NCBI RefSeq assembly: GCF_012926525.1
Contig: NZ_JABBNI010000036.1
Span: 186,001-250,000, forward strand
Direction of reading: 5' to 3'
From: Clostridium muellerianum
Lineage (GTDB): Bacteria > Bacillota > Clostridia > Clostridiales > Clostridiaceae
Length of the DNA stretch: 64,000 nt
Shown: positions 34,297 through 42,495 of the stretch, piece by piece
How positions within the stretch are numbered: position 1 is the stretch's first letter
Layout: each line of letters opens with the position of its first letter
Program-made: the position numbers and the translations under genes
The notes under the pieces: generated by a model
What the model was told of the DNA's origin: nothing
What the model saw: the letters and a program-made list of their open reading frames with translations, nothing else
Database searches by the model: none

Positions 34297-34464
34297 ATGC
34301 TAGATAAGAGTGGTATGAAACATATTCCTAAAAGGCATCATTTTGAATATTAGAAGGGTTATGTAAAATCTACTCAAATATTTTTAGATAAGAACATGTC
34401 TATTGATGATATAACTAATACAGTTAGTGAAGTGTTGAAACAAAATAGAGAAAAATTAATTAAA
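34297..34464 (+). pseudogene. Remnant of a toxin-like C-terminal domain
   Basis: The frame MLDKSGMKHIPKRHHFEY, a stop, then 'KGYVKSTQIFLDKNMSIDDI' and 'SEVLKQNREKLI' resembles a Firmicutes nuclease/toxin-like C-terminal domain (HIxxRH motif). It is interrupted by a stop codon and has no start signals. The family assignment is tentative. Confidence 0.3.
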
Positions 34465-34499
34465 AAAGGCTCTTTGGATTATTTATCCAAAGAGCCTTT
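34465..34499 (-). terminator. Terminator of the original tRNA-Leu transcript
   Basis: AAAGGCTCTTTGGAT (34465-34479) and ATCCAAAGAGCCTTT (34485-34499) form a perfect 15-bp stem. On the minus strand it is followed by TTTTTTAATT, 17 bases after the tRNA 3' end. Confidence 0.85.
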
Positions 34500-34515
34500 A
34501 ACCCTTGATATCAAA

Positions 34516-34602
34516 TGGTGCCGAAGGCGGGACTTGAACCCGCACGAGTGTGACCTCGACGGATTTTGAGTCCGTTGCGTCTGCCAATTCCACCACAACC
34601 AT
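34516..34602 (-). tRNA. tRNA-Leu(CAA), 5' acceptor strand replaced: left attachment site of the prophage
   Basis: On the minus strand the sequence has an intact 3' acceptor strand CTTCGGC-A-CCA, T arm GCGGGTTCAAGTCCCGC, a long class II variable arm, anticodon stem-loop with CAA, and a D arm. The 5' acceptor strand, which should read GCCGAAG, is instead ATGGTTG, which forms only two Watson-Crick pairs and one wobble with the 3' strand. The tRNA is therefore probably not functional. This is what remains at the left junction when a phage integrates into a tRNA gene, and the complete tRNA would lie at the right junction outside the window. Confidence 0.75.
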
Positions 34603-34702
34603 TGGTATAACTAGTTTTAAGCTAGATTTTAAAATCTCGGTACAACGGATTGCTTCATTATTTCAATTTTATAATTAAAGTTGTTTAATGTCAATAAAAA
34701 TA

Positions 34703-34927
34703 CTATTCTTCAATAAATTCAACTATATCACTAACAATAATTCTGTCATCAAGCTTATGAAAAAAATTATATAGATTTTGCAAGTCTTCTTTATTAATCC
34801 TCTGAATAGAATTATCTACATACATTTTCAATGTTGATGGTCTTATGTTACATTCAATTGCAACCTTTCGCTGACTTAGCATATATTTATCAATTAATTC
34901 TTTAATTTTGAATTTAATTATATGCAT
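34703..34927 (-). CDS. Small HTH regulator (putative phage repressor-type protein)
   Basis: The 74-residue protein reads MHIIKFKIKELIDKYMLSQR with an HTH 'QRKVAIECNIRPSTLKMYVD' and an acidic C terminus. This is an XRE/Cro-like size and pattern. The ATG at 34927 is chosen for the GGAGG upstream. It is the only minus-strand gene near the attachment site, so it may repress rightward early genes (inference). Confidence 0.7.
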   Translation of the reverse strand: MHIIKFKIKELIDKYMLSQRKVAIECNIRPSTLKMYVDNSIQRINKEDLQNLYNFFHKLDDRIIVSDIVEFIEE

Positions 34928-34979
34928 TTCTAAAACCTCCAATATTCTATAGAATAATAATATCACTATAGGAGTAATA

Positions 34980-35848
34980 ATTCAATACTCCTATTGACAC
35001 ATAACTTTAAGAGTGATATTTTATAACTATACAAGATATTTATACTTATAAAAATAAAGCCACCTATTGGCGTAGGTGACTATAAGTTAATTATTAAACC
35101 TTATAAAATCATGCAAAAAATTAAATAAAGTCTAATTAAACTCTAAGCTTATTATACTCAAAAAAAATAGTAGGTTCAAGGGCTTAGTTTCCTATTGTCA
35201 AAAATGGGTTTGATATTTAAGCACTCTAGTATCTTTAAATAAATAGAGTAGGTGAGATTGAGCCGATGCATAAAATCAATTCTGACAAGTGATATTACTG
35301 TTATTATGTTGCTTGCCAGTCAGTCGGGTGTGTATGGCCGTCTATGCTAAATTATACAGGTAGGTAAACTGGTACTAAAGTACAGGATTCTATGTAATTG
35401 TTAACAGTTAATTGTGGACAATGTGTTGATAAAATGTTGATAAGTATGTTAGGGCAGTTTTTAACATATTAAAGTGTGGAATACAATAACAGTGCTATAA
35501 GAAACTTCAGCCGAAAACAGAGCATAAATTACTATGATTCTTTCTTTTTCCCCTTTTCATAGGGGAAACTGCGTCAATTGCTTAACCTCCCCAAAGCATA
35601 TTTACCTAAAACCAAAAGTCAAGTTTTTAATCAAAAATATTGTTTTAATAGTAAGTTCTTAGATAGTTAATTAAAAAGAAGCTAGTATTAAGCTAATATA
35701 ACTATTAAATAAGATGATAACAAACCAGATAATGTAAGTGTTGTATAAAAGTAGATAGAAGAAGCAAACGTAAATCTAATAGGGAATTTAATGTGTGTAT
35801 GTACATAAATTGTAAGAAGAGGTAAAATATTTTTTAGGGGGGATTTAT
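34980..35848. other. 870-bp gene-free region with phased DnaA-box-like repeats and hairpins
   Basis: No convincing gene is seen. A minus-strand terminator-like hairpin (CACCTA 35061-35066 / TAGGTG 35073-35078, then TTTATTTTT on the minus strand) implies a leftward transcript from about 35085-35400, where base composition is GC-richer and could hold a small RNA. DnaA-box-like 9-mers lie at 35413-35443. TTCCCC/GGGGAA forms a hairpin near 35549-35568. Confidence 0.4.
35399..35443. repeat. Phased DnaA-box-like 9-mers
   Basis: TGTGGACAA (35413-35421), TGTTGATAA (35424-35432) and TGTTGATAA (35435-35443) are each close to the reverse of the DnaA box TTATCCACA and are spaced by exactly 11 bp. A weaker TGTTAACAG lies at 35399-35407. 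The pattern suggests a cooperative DnaA-binding site and perhaps a replication origin. Confidence 0.5.
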
Positions 35849-36463
35849 ATGACAAAGAATAAAAACACTACAGATAATGATACAAAAATAATGTTATATA
35901 TTATAGCTGGATCATTACCTGTTATCGGAATGATAATTGGAGCTATATTTACATCTACAAGTAATGAAGAAAAGAATAATATAGGTAAAAAATTATTAAA
36001 AATATCATTCTTTTTTATATTTGTTTGGATTATTTTGGCTATGACTTTTATTAATACTAATAGAGATGAAAATAGTGAGATACTAATATGTTTAAGTATT
36101 ATAGCTATTTTCTATTTAATCTATTTTGTTAATAAAAAAGTTTTTGAAGGTACTATTTTTAAAATGTATTGTAAAGAAAATAATTTACCAGCCCAAAAGA
36201 AAATAGTAAGATTTTTAGGGCTATATCCTAATACTAATGAATTGAATTTCTTTTATATTTGGTACAAAGATGAAACTATATATTTATTAGATAAAAATCC
36301 CAAGGGATATGATAAGATAAATATTCCTAAAGAAAGTATTTTAAATATAGTAGAAGATGATAAAGGTACTATAATTGATATAGATTGTGAAGATGAAGTT
36401 AAAAAAATGGTATTTGAAAAAAGTGTATGTGATTTATTAAAAAATAAATATAAGATAGATTAA
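35849..36463 (+). CDS. Hypothetical membrane protein
   Basis: A 204-residue protein with three hydrophobic helices ('IMLYIIAGSLPVIGMIIGAI', 'ISFFFIFVWIILAMTFI', 'ILICLSIIAIFYLIYFV') and a C-terminal soluble domain of ~100 residues with a PH-like strand pattern. No family is recognised. GGGGGG-like ribosome bases precede the start. It lies 26 bp upstream of the ankyrin-repeat protein and is probably co-transcribed. Confidence 0.6.
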   Translation: MTKNKNTTDNDTKIMLYIIAGSLPVIGMIIGAIFTSTSNEEKNNIGKKLLKISFFFIFVWIILAMTFINTNRDENSEILICLSIIAIFYLIYFVNKKVFEGTIFKMYCKENNLPAQKKIVRFLGLYPNTNELNFFYIWYKDETIYLLDKNPKGYDKINIPKESILNIVEDDKGTIIDIDCEDEVKKMVFEKSVCDLLKNKYKID

Positions 36464-36489
36464 AAATATTATATTGTGAGGGATATATT

Positions 36490-37602
36490 ATGATTTGTCA
36501 AAACTGTGGTAAAGAGAATCCAGAAGAAAGTTTATTTTGTAACTCCTGTGGTGCTAAAATTTTAAATGAGCAAAAAGAGGTTAAAATTAATAAAAATATT
36601 ATACAGAACGATAAAAAATTAAATGAAAATGTAGGAGAAAAGAAAACAAATTTTATTAATAGAGTAAAAAAAGCTATGTTTTTTAAAAGTAAAAAGAATA
36701 AAGTTATTTTGTTTGTTGCAATTATAATATTAATAGTAATATCAGTAGCAACAATAAAGTATTATACTAATATCGATAGACGAGATGCAAATGGAAATAC
36801 TAAGTTAATTAATTCTGTAAAAAAATCCGATTTGCAGACTATACATAAATTAATTGATAGAGGTGCAGATGTAAATGTGAGAAATAATAGTAATGAAACA
36901 CCTTTAATTCTTGCAGTAGATAAAGCTGTTTCATCTTGGAGTACTCAAGCCGACATAAGCATTATTAAATTATTACTAAGTAAGGGAGCTGATGTAAATA
37001 TTAAAAGACAAGGTGTAACATGGGTTCAAGATATGAATGTATCAACATATGCACATGAGGGTAACACTGCCTTGTTTGTAGCCTGTGAAAAACCTGAAGT
37101 GTTAAAATTACTTTTGACTGAAGGTAAAAATATAAATGTAAATGTTAAAGGAGCTTATGGTAGAACTGCATTAATGTGGATGGCATTAAACAAAGATTCT
37201 TCAAATTTAGATTCATTAAAATTATTACTCGATAAAGGTGCGAATACAAATATAAAAGATGATAATGGAGATACAGCAATAATTATTTCAAGCAGTCAGC
37301 TAGGTGATAATCGTACTACAATTAATTTATTAGTTTCTTATGGTGCAGATGAAAAAATCGCAAGAGAGTATAATATAGAATTTGCTGCACGTAGTAAGTA
37401 TTCTAATACAACAGTAAATACAAGTAATAAAAAAGAACCTAGAATTGGTATGACAGCAGATGAAGTAAGAAAATCCACTTGGGGAAATCCATCACATGTT
37501 AATAAAACAACAACTGCAAGTGGTACAAGTGAGCAATGGGTTTATTCTAATAATAAGTATATCTATTTGGAGAACGGAGTAGTTACATCTATACAAGAAT
37601 AA
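36490..37602 (+). CDS. Zinc-ribbon, membrane-anchored ankyrin-repeat protein
   Basis: The 370-residue product starts with a zinc ribbon (MICQNCGKENPEESLFCNSC), then a basic linker, one transmembrane helix (~77-95), three to four ankyrin repeats ('DADGNTKLI'-type units such as 'TPLILAVDKA', 'GNTALFVACEKPEVLKLLL', 'GRTALMWMALNK'), and a C-terminal domain 'GMTADEVRKSTWGNPSHVNK' resembling the SmpA/BamE-like fold. It should sit in the membrane with its ankyrin repeats outside the cytosol. The function is unknown. It may be a prophage accessory gene acting in the host. Confidence 0.75.
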   Translation: MICQNCGKENPEESLFCNSCGAKILNEQKEVKINKNIIQNDKKLNENVGEKKTNFINRVKKAMFFKSKKNKVILFVAIIILIVISVATIKYYTNIDRRDANGNTKLINSVKKSDLQTIHKLIDRGADVNVRNNSNETPLILAVDKAVSSWSTQADISIIKLLLSKGADVNIKRQGVTWVQDMNVSTYAHEGNTALFVACEKPEVLKLLLTEGKNINVNVKGAYGRTALMWMALNKDSSNLDSLKLLLDKGANTNIKDDNGDTAIIISSSQLGDNRTTINLLVSYGADEKIAREYNIEFAARSKYSNTTVNTSNKKEPRIGMTADEVRKSTWGNPSHVNKTTTASGTSEQWVYSNNKYIYLENGVVTSIQE

Positions 37603-37731
37603 ACAGATCTGAAGTTGTTGGACTATAATACTAATTTTATAGCAGTAAGACTAGGAAATTAATTCTAGTCTTTCATTATGAGAAATATTAAAGAAATATT
37701 TTTCTTCTAACAATAAAGTTATGTCAATCCT

Positions 37732-37973
37732 ATGAAAATGGCAAAATGTATTAAAGAATTAGAAAGAATTTATGGTATTAGACAAGGTAATAATCAAAAC
37801 AGTGGTTCGGAAATTATTTCCGAAGCTAAAAAAACACAATCTGATTTAGCTAAACAAATAGGACTGGATGAAAGACAACTTAGAAATTATAAACAATTAA
37901 ATGAACTTATATCAGAATTATAATCTTTAGTTGAAACTGGAGCGTTGAAAGCTACTGTAGGATATAAACAATA
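37732..37973 (+). pseudogene. ParB-like protein fragment 1
   Basis: The frame reads MKMAKCIKELERIYGIRQGN, 'TQSDLAKQIGLDERQLRNYK', then stops at 37923 and continues in frame with SLVETGALKATVGYKQ to 37973. The HTH resembles ParB/RepB-type DNA-binding proteins. It is broken by a stop and has no clear start. Confidence 0.5.
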
Positions 37974-37997
37974 ATAATATAAATTAACTAAAAAACA
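37971..37997. repeat. 27-bp exact direct repeat, copy 1
   Basis: The segment beginning ATAATAATATAAATTAACTA is identical to 38641-38667. Both copies mark breakpoints inside the ParB-like gene fragments. Confidence 0.7.
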
Positions 37998-38269
37998 TTA
38001 TATCCGAAAATGAAAATAGAAAAGAATTTACTTATACTGAAAGAATGCAATGGGCTAGTCAATTAGAAGAAATTCAAAAAGTTAAGGCTAAAGAAAATCA
38101 AGGTACAAGATTAGATTTAACTTCTGACAAGATTTTGTCAAAAGTTGATTCTAATAAAAAAGTAGCTGAAGAATCTGGATTTGGTAATAAAGAAACATAT
38201 CGTCAAGCTAAATACATATATGAAAATGGTTCTGAAGAATTAATAAAACAATTAGATGAGAAACAATAA
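37998..38269 (+). pseudogene. ParB-like protein fragment 2
   Basis: The frame reads 'NIISENENRKEFTYTERMQW', 'ASQLEEIQKVKAKENQGTRL', 'KKVAEESGFGNKETYRQAKY' and stops at 38269. This matches the middle of ParB-like nuclease/partition proteins, including an HTH. No start signals, so a fragment. Confidence 0.5.
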
Positions 38270-38362
38270 AATATAGATGTTTGTATTAATAATTATTTGG
38301 ATTATAATTAAAATATAAGCATTTCTTGTAAATAGGTATGTTATAGGAGAGGTGGATCTATT

Positions 38363-38542
38363 ATGAAAATCAACAAAAATTTAAATCTAATAACTGACAT
38401 ATTTTATATCATAACAATGGTTTTATGGTCAACTACTGTAGATTTTAGACATTTAAAGGCAATACAAATAGCAATATTAGTTATAACAGTAGCATGGGTT
38501 ATAATTAAAATAAAGACTTATCTAATAGTAAGAAAATTATAG
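38363..38542 (+). CDS. Small two-helix membrane protein
   Basis: A 59-residue protein, MKINKNLNLITDIFYIITMV then 'AIQIAILVITVAWVIIKIKT', with two predicted membrane helices. AGGAGAGG precedes the ATG and an intrinsic terminator follows at 38583, so it is a self-contained transcription unit between ParB-like fragments. Function is unknown. Confidence 0.55.
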   Translation: MKINKNLNLITDIFYIITMVLWSTTVDFRHLKAIQIAILVITVAWVIIKIKTYLIVRKL

Positions 38543-38582
38543 CAAACGCAGAGGTAAATCAATTATAAAAATTACTTTGAAT

Positions 38583-38612
38583 GAATAGGTAAAGTGTGCC
38601 TATTCTTTTTTA
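38583..38612 (+). terminator. Intrinsic terminator
   Basis: GAATAGG (38583-38589) pairs with CCTATTC (38599-38605), followed by TTTTTTATTT. Confidence 0.75.
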
Positions 38613-38640
38613 TTTATATAAAGAAATATAGTTTAAAATA

Positions 38641-38667
38641 ATAATAATATAAATTAACTAAAAAACA
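38641..38667. repeat. 27-bp exact direct repeat, copy 2
   Basis: Identical to 37971-37997. The 670-bp interval between copies holds ParB-like fragment 2 and the small membrane protein gene. Confidence 0.7.
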
Positions 38668-38883
38668 GCAACTCAAAAAGTTCAAGAAGGTTTATTACGG
38701 GAAGAAATTGAAAAAGAAAAATCTAAACAGATGATGTTATTTGGAGGATACCCTATAAACACAGTTCCACAGGGTTCGGAAAAAGGAACAACTAGAGATA
38801 GTATAGCTGATAAAATAAAACTAGGAGCTGGACGCACGTATACAAGAGCAAAAATTGCAGCATTAAAAAATGATATAAAATGA
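38668..38883 (+). pseudogene. ParB-like protein fragment 3
   Basis: The frame ATQKVQEGLLREEIEKEKSK, 'NTVPQGSEKGTTRDSIADKI', 'KLGAGRTYTRAKIAALKNDI' ends at TGA 38883. This is the usual C-terminal end of phage ParB-like proteins with a helix-turn-helix. It lacks a start. Confidence 0.5.
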
Positions 38884-39321
38884 ATAAAGATATTTGATTA
38901 TAAGAAATAATAATATAAAAAGTGATGTGAATAATATTTATGAATCCTTTTAAAAGGGAAGATAGTAGAAATTATATTTCCGAAATCCCACTCTTTGGAG
39001 ATTTTAAAAGGGTACGCAAATTTTCCTTATTATTTGGTTAAAAAACCTAGTTGATCAAACTAACCGCAATTCCTTTTAAAGTAAACTCAATATATAGTTG
39101 TATCAAATGAAGTTAAGAGTAATATTATATTATTTAAAAATAAAATAATATAAAAATGTTAATTAAAAGATGAAAATAATATAAAATCATTATAAAAAAC
39201 GTTTATTTTTTGATATATTGACAAAATGAGAGAAGTGATGATAAAATAATTGTGGATTTTTAGCAGTTTTTATCACAATAAAGCAACTGTTAAAAATATT
39301 ACTAAAGATGGAGGTATAAAG
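38884..39321. other. Non-coding region with three AATAATATAAAA motifs
   Basis: No gene is seen. The 12-mer AATAATATAAAA occurs near 38908, 39144 and 39175. A TTGACA at about 39220 with downstream AT-rich DNA could form a promoter for the gene at 39322. Confidence 0.4.
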
Positions 39322-39711
39322 ATGGGATGGGAAGTGGTTGATATTAGAAACAGAAGAAGAAGAGGTGAAGCTTTTGCAACAATAACAAATAATAGAATTT
39401 CTTTAAATACTGATGCTTGTAAGTTAATAAATATTAAAGAGTATAAATACATTCAAGTTGTAAAGAATGATGATTCAAAAACTTTAAAATCTATAGGATT
39501 AAAATTTATTGAAGAAAGTAATGAAACAAGTTTTTCTTTTTTAATAAGAAAATCTAAGAATGGTAATATTAATGGAGCTGACATAAATTCACGACCATTA
39601 ATAGAAAAATTATTTGGACAAAGAGGTATAACTAGAACTAGCAAATATGGTGTGAATTTGGACAAGGGTGATAAAAGTATAATTGTTATAGATTTAAATA
39701 GGGAAATGTAG
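39322..39711 (+). CDS. Hypothetical phage protein
   Basis: The 129-residue protein starts MGWEVVDIRNRRRRGEAFAT and has alternating strands ('YKYIQVVKNDDSKTLKSIGL', 'GVNLDKGDKSIIVIDL'). The ATG at 39322 has GGAGG 7 bases upstream. No domain is recognised. It lies 24 bp before the next gene. Confidence 0.6.
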   Translation: MGWEVVDIRNRRRRGEAFATITNNRISLNTDACKLINIKEYKYIQVVKNDDSKTLKSIGLKFIEESNETSFSFLIRKSKNGNINGADINSRPLIEKLFGQRGITRTSKYGVNLDKGDKSIIVIDLNREM

Positions 39712-39735
39712 AATAGCGTTGGAGGATAAGAAATA

Positions 39736-40128
39736 ATGATTGGAAACTTGGCTAAAAGAAAATGTAAAATATTCGATGCTACTCAAACTGTTGAAATTAA
39801 CAAATATCAAATAAGATTAATTTATGAATTAATACGTATACATGGCATGTCTTGTGGGGCAGATTTAGCTTCGGAATATATTTATGATAAAGACATAGAT
39901 ATCGAAGAAATAACTAATGAATTACGAGAATATTTAAATAAAGGTTTTAAAGAAGATATTAAAAAGATAGTTAAAGAAATGCAGAAAGTTCTTGGGATTA
40001 GTAATAAGTTTTTTGTGTGTGATATTAATAAAAGTATCATCAATATATTTGACTTAACTTATGATGAATTCTTAAATAAACAAGGATTTATAACAGAGGA
40101 TTTTGCAAAAGTAATACTTACTATATAA
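39736..40128 (+). CDS. Hypothetical protein
   Basis: A 130-residue, mainly helical protein (MIGNLAKRKCKIFDATQTVE ...) without recognised domains. GGAGG precedes the start by 9-10 bases. It is in line with the 39322 gene and is probably co-transcribed. Confidence 0.55.
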   Translation: MIGNLAKRKCKIFDATQTVEINKYQIRLIYELIRIHGMSCGADLASEYIYDKDIDIEEITNELREYLNKGFKEDIKKIVKEMQKVLGISNKFFVCDINKSIINIFDLTYDEFLNKQGFITEDFAKVILTI

Positions 40129-40200
40129 TACTTTTAATCTCTAATAGAGGAATTACCTTTGATTTGTAGAATGTTTTACAAAAGAAGGGAGATTAGCATT

Positions 40201-40950
40201 ATGGAACATAAACTTAGTAGCATAGATGATATAAATAAGTACTATAAGAATTTATATATAGAACCTTATTGGTTGGAAGAATCGTTGGGATTTAATATAA
40301 TAAAAGAAATAACTTTGATATTTCATGATTTGCATAATTTATATCCTGACGTTGTGATTAAGGAAATTGGAGATTGTTATTCCTATGATAAAATTACTAA
40401 TCAAGTTTGTATAAATAATCTAAATAAAGCTATCGAAGATGTTGATTTATTAGATGTTTATGGTAGTGATGAAAGTTCAAAAATAAAGACTAGAGAGTTT
40501 CTCATAGGAGAGTTATCTGAATATAGGAATAAAATAATAACGAAAGAATTTGATCAAAATGGAAATAAATATTATGATTTGGGGTATTGCGCTATATACT
40601 ATGCTAAAGAACAGAAAATAATATTTAATCAGGCATCATTAGAGGATTATAGAGAAAATATTGTACATGAATTTGGTCATGCTGTAGCATATCAATATGA
40701 TTTAAATAAAAATGAAAAAATTCAAGAAATATATGAAAATTTAAAGAATTATGAAGTAATTCTAAATGTATCTATTTATGCTAATAAGAATATATATGAA
40801 TTTATAGCAGAAGTATTTACTCAACACTATTATTATAATAGAAGAAATGATATTATTCAGAAAGTTATGGACGTAATTCAAGAAAAAGCAAAAGCTTCTA
40901 AAGCTATGGGATATCATTTAATAGAGTTTTATAGAAAGTTAAAAAGGTAG
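40201..40950 (+). CDS. Putative zinc metallopeptidase (HExxH) of phage origin
   Basis: The 249-residue product has a zinc site 'NIVHEFGHAVAYQYD' and a downstream acidic motif 'NIYEFIAEVFTQHYYY' that fits a gluzincin Glu ligand (HExxH...E). The arrangement is seen in small ATLF-like and minor-head-associated peptidases. The ATG at 40201 has GGGAG upstream, whereas an earlier in-frame start does not. Target unknown. Confidence 0.65.
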   Translation: MEHKLSSIDDINKYYKNLYIEPYWLEESLGFNIIKEITLIFHDLHNLYPDVVIKEIGDCYSYDKITNQVCINNLNKAIEDVDLLDVYGSDESSKIKTREFLIGELSEYRNKIITKEFDQNGNKYYDLGYCAIYYAKEQKIIFNQASLEDYRENIVHEFGHAVAYQYDLNKNEKIQEIYENLKNYEVILNVSIYANKNIYEFIAEVFTQHYYYNRRNDIIQKVMDVIQEKAKASKAMGYHLIEFYRKLKR

Positions 40951-40977
40951 CAGGATTAAATTTCCTCTGCCTTTTTC
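40941..40977 (+). terminator. Intrinsic terminator
   Basis: AAAAAGG...GCAGGA pairs with TTCCTCTGCCTTTTT just after the peptidase stop, giving a G+C-rich stem and T run. Confidence 0.75.
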
Positions 40978-41076
40978 TCATAAATTAAGTTTTTCACGAC
41001 TTGAAATTATTTAAGAATTAATAAAAGGGTTTTCGTTTGGATTGTAGAATATTTACAAAGGGGGTAGGTGATTTTT

Positions 41077-41628
41077 ATGAAAAAAATTTTATTAGTATTT
41101 ATGAGTTTTTGCGTAGTATTTTCTTTAGTAGCTTGCAATAATAAAACTTCAAATTCATCTAATTCAATTCAAAACAAGCAAGAATCCAAACAACAAGAAA
41201 AAAATGAAAATAAAGAATTAAAGGAATTTGCTTTAAAGGAAGATGAAATAATAAAAAAAGAAGAGGAAATGTTTAATAATTTAAATCAAATTATGAATAA
41301 TAAAAGTAAAATAGATACTTATGAAAAAACAAATTATAATTATAGTGTTATGGGTGAAGAATTACATAAACTACATGAGGAATCTAAAACAAAAGATTTT
41401 TATAATTTAGCTAAGTTGCATATTGATAGTACAACAAGTTATTCTTATGCTATGAGTAAAGCTGTTATGTATATAGCACTCAAAGGAAGTAAGAATTGGA
41501 ATGAGCTATCTGGTTCAGGTGAAAATGATCTAAAGGATGCTTTAGAAAAAGTTAAAAGTAGTAAAGATGTTTATAATACAAGTAAAAATAGAATGCTAAA
41601 AGAAGTTATATATGAAAAAAGCAAATAA
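41077..41628 (+). CDS. Putative lipoprotein
   Basis: The 183-residue product has a lipoprotein signal 'MKKILLVFMSFCVVFSLVAC' (lipobox LVAC), a Ser/Asn/Gln/Lys-rich linker, then a helical domain rich in Lys/Glu. It should be displayed on the outer membrane face. The ATG at 41077 is chosen because it begins the signal peptide. Surface lipoproteins in prophages can change host adhesion or block superinfection (inference only). Confidence 0.7.
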   Translation: MKKILLVFMSFCVVFSLVACNNKTSNSSNSIQNKQESKQQEKNENKELKEFALKEDEIIKKEEEMFNNLNQIMNNKSKIDTYEKTNYNYSVMGEELHKLHEESKTKDFYNLAKLHIDSTTSYSYAMSKAVMYIALKGSKNWNELSGSGENDLKDALEKVKSSKDVYNTSKNRMLKEVIYEKSK

Positions 41629-41666
41629 AGCCTTATTTTTGCACTATTAAGAAAGGTATATAAAAC

Positions 41667-41696
41667 AAAGTAGAGGATAGTCTATCACTCTACTTT
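41667..41696. terminator. Bidirectional terminator
   Basis: AAAGTAGAG (41667-41675) pairs with CTCTACTTT (41688-41696), with T-rich flanks on both strands, between convergent genes. Confidence 0.75.
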
Positions 41697-41906
41697 TTCT
41701 TTTTTGTTCCATTCAATTTTATATCCAATTATTTCAGCTATTTGTTTACACTCTATATATTTAATAGTTCCCCGTGATAATTTATTAGATAAATTTTGAG
41801 TGGTGGTGTCAGTACCATATTTTTCATTCATAGCTTTTACTATATCAGTTAAAGTCCAACCTGATAGAGCTAAGTAACTTTTTATTTCATTTTTTATATC
41901 AATCAA
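41685..41906 (-). CDS. Small HTH-type protein (DUF6471-like)
   Basis: A 73-residue protein with 'IKNEIKSYLALSGWTLTDIV', 'KAMNEKYGTDTTTQNLSNKL' and 'GTIKYIECKQIAEIIGYKIE', the DUF6471/XRE-like pattern. It starts at TTG (41906) because GGAGGTGA lies 4-8 bases before it and upstream in-frame ATGs lack a site. It is divergent from 42058, and repeated operator sequences lie between them, so it is probably the repressor of that operon. Confidence 0.7.
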   Translation of the reverse strand: MIDIKNEIKSYLALSGWTLTDIVKAMNEKYGTDTTTQNLSNKLSRGTIKYIECKQIAEIIGYKIEWNKKEKVE

Positions 41907-41930
41907 ATAATCACCTCCTGAATTAATTAT

Positions 41931-42031
41931 ACTATAGAGTTTAATTATATGCAAATATAAATAAAAATATTTAATACAGTTTATAATAAGTATTGACATT
42001 TTAAACTATAGAGTGTATTATTAAACTATAG
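41931..42031. promoter_or_regulatory. Divergent promoter with repeated operator
   Basis: TTGACA (41993-41998) and TATTAT (42016-42021) are 17 bp apart. TTAAACTATAG lies between them (42001-42011) and again after -10 (42021-42031), exactly 20 bp apart. A third related copy in inverse orientation (ACTATAGAGTTTAA, 41931-41944) lies near the HTH gene. This is a typical repressor layout. Confidence 0.65.
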
Positions 42032-42057
42032 TAAATAATTCAAGGGAGGTTAAAAAC

Positions 42058-42459
42058 GTGGATAAGAATTATATTAAAGCGTTAAGCATAGCAGAAGAAG
42101 CATCAAGTAAAATAAATAATTTATATGAAAAAGTAGATGTTGAAGGCTTTGAAAATTATAGGGGTTATAAAGCTACAGAAAAAGTAATAGAAGATTTAGA
42201 AGACTTTACAAGAACTATAGAGCATTATTCAAAACTAACTAAAGAAGGTTATTTAGAATTAAATAGAAATGGTAGATATCAATTAAAAGGAATAGAGTTA
42301 ACCTGTGGTTATCCAGTAGAGATTTACAACAGAGAATATAATGAGTGGAACGATGGAAGAATAGAGCATTCTAGTGACTATAATGGATACTATTTCTATA
42401 ACTATGATGAAGAACATATTTCATTAAATGATGGTATGAAAGCAAGAGTAAGAATATAA
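42058..42459 (+). CDS. DUF5348-domain protein
   Basis: The 133-residue protein starts with GTG (GGGAGG upstream). Its C-terminal half, 'YQLKGIELTCGYPVEIYN' and 'NGYYFYNYDEEHISLNDGMK', ends in ARVRI, the DUF5348 pattern found in plasmids and conjugative or phage elements. The N-terminal half is helical. It is the first gene behind the repressed promoter. Confidence 0.7.
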   Translation: MDKNYIKALSIAEEASSKINNLYEKVDVEGFENYRGYKATEKVIEDLEDFTRTIEHYSKLTKEGYLELNRNGRYQLKGIELTCGYPVEIYNREYNEWNDGRIEHSSDYNGYYFYNYDEEHISLNDGMKARVRI

Positions 42460-42495
42460 AAATTTAGATAATTAAAAAAACAGGAGGATGGAAAA

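Noticed and set aside
34516-34602. Functional tRNA-Leu(CAA)
   Set aside because: The 5' acceptor strand has only two Watson-Crick pairs and one wobble with the 3' strand, so it is treated as an attachment site remnant.
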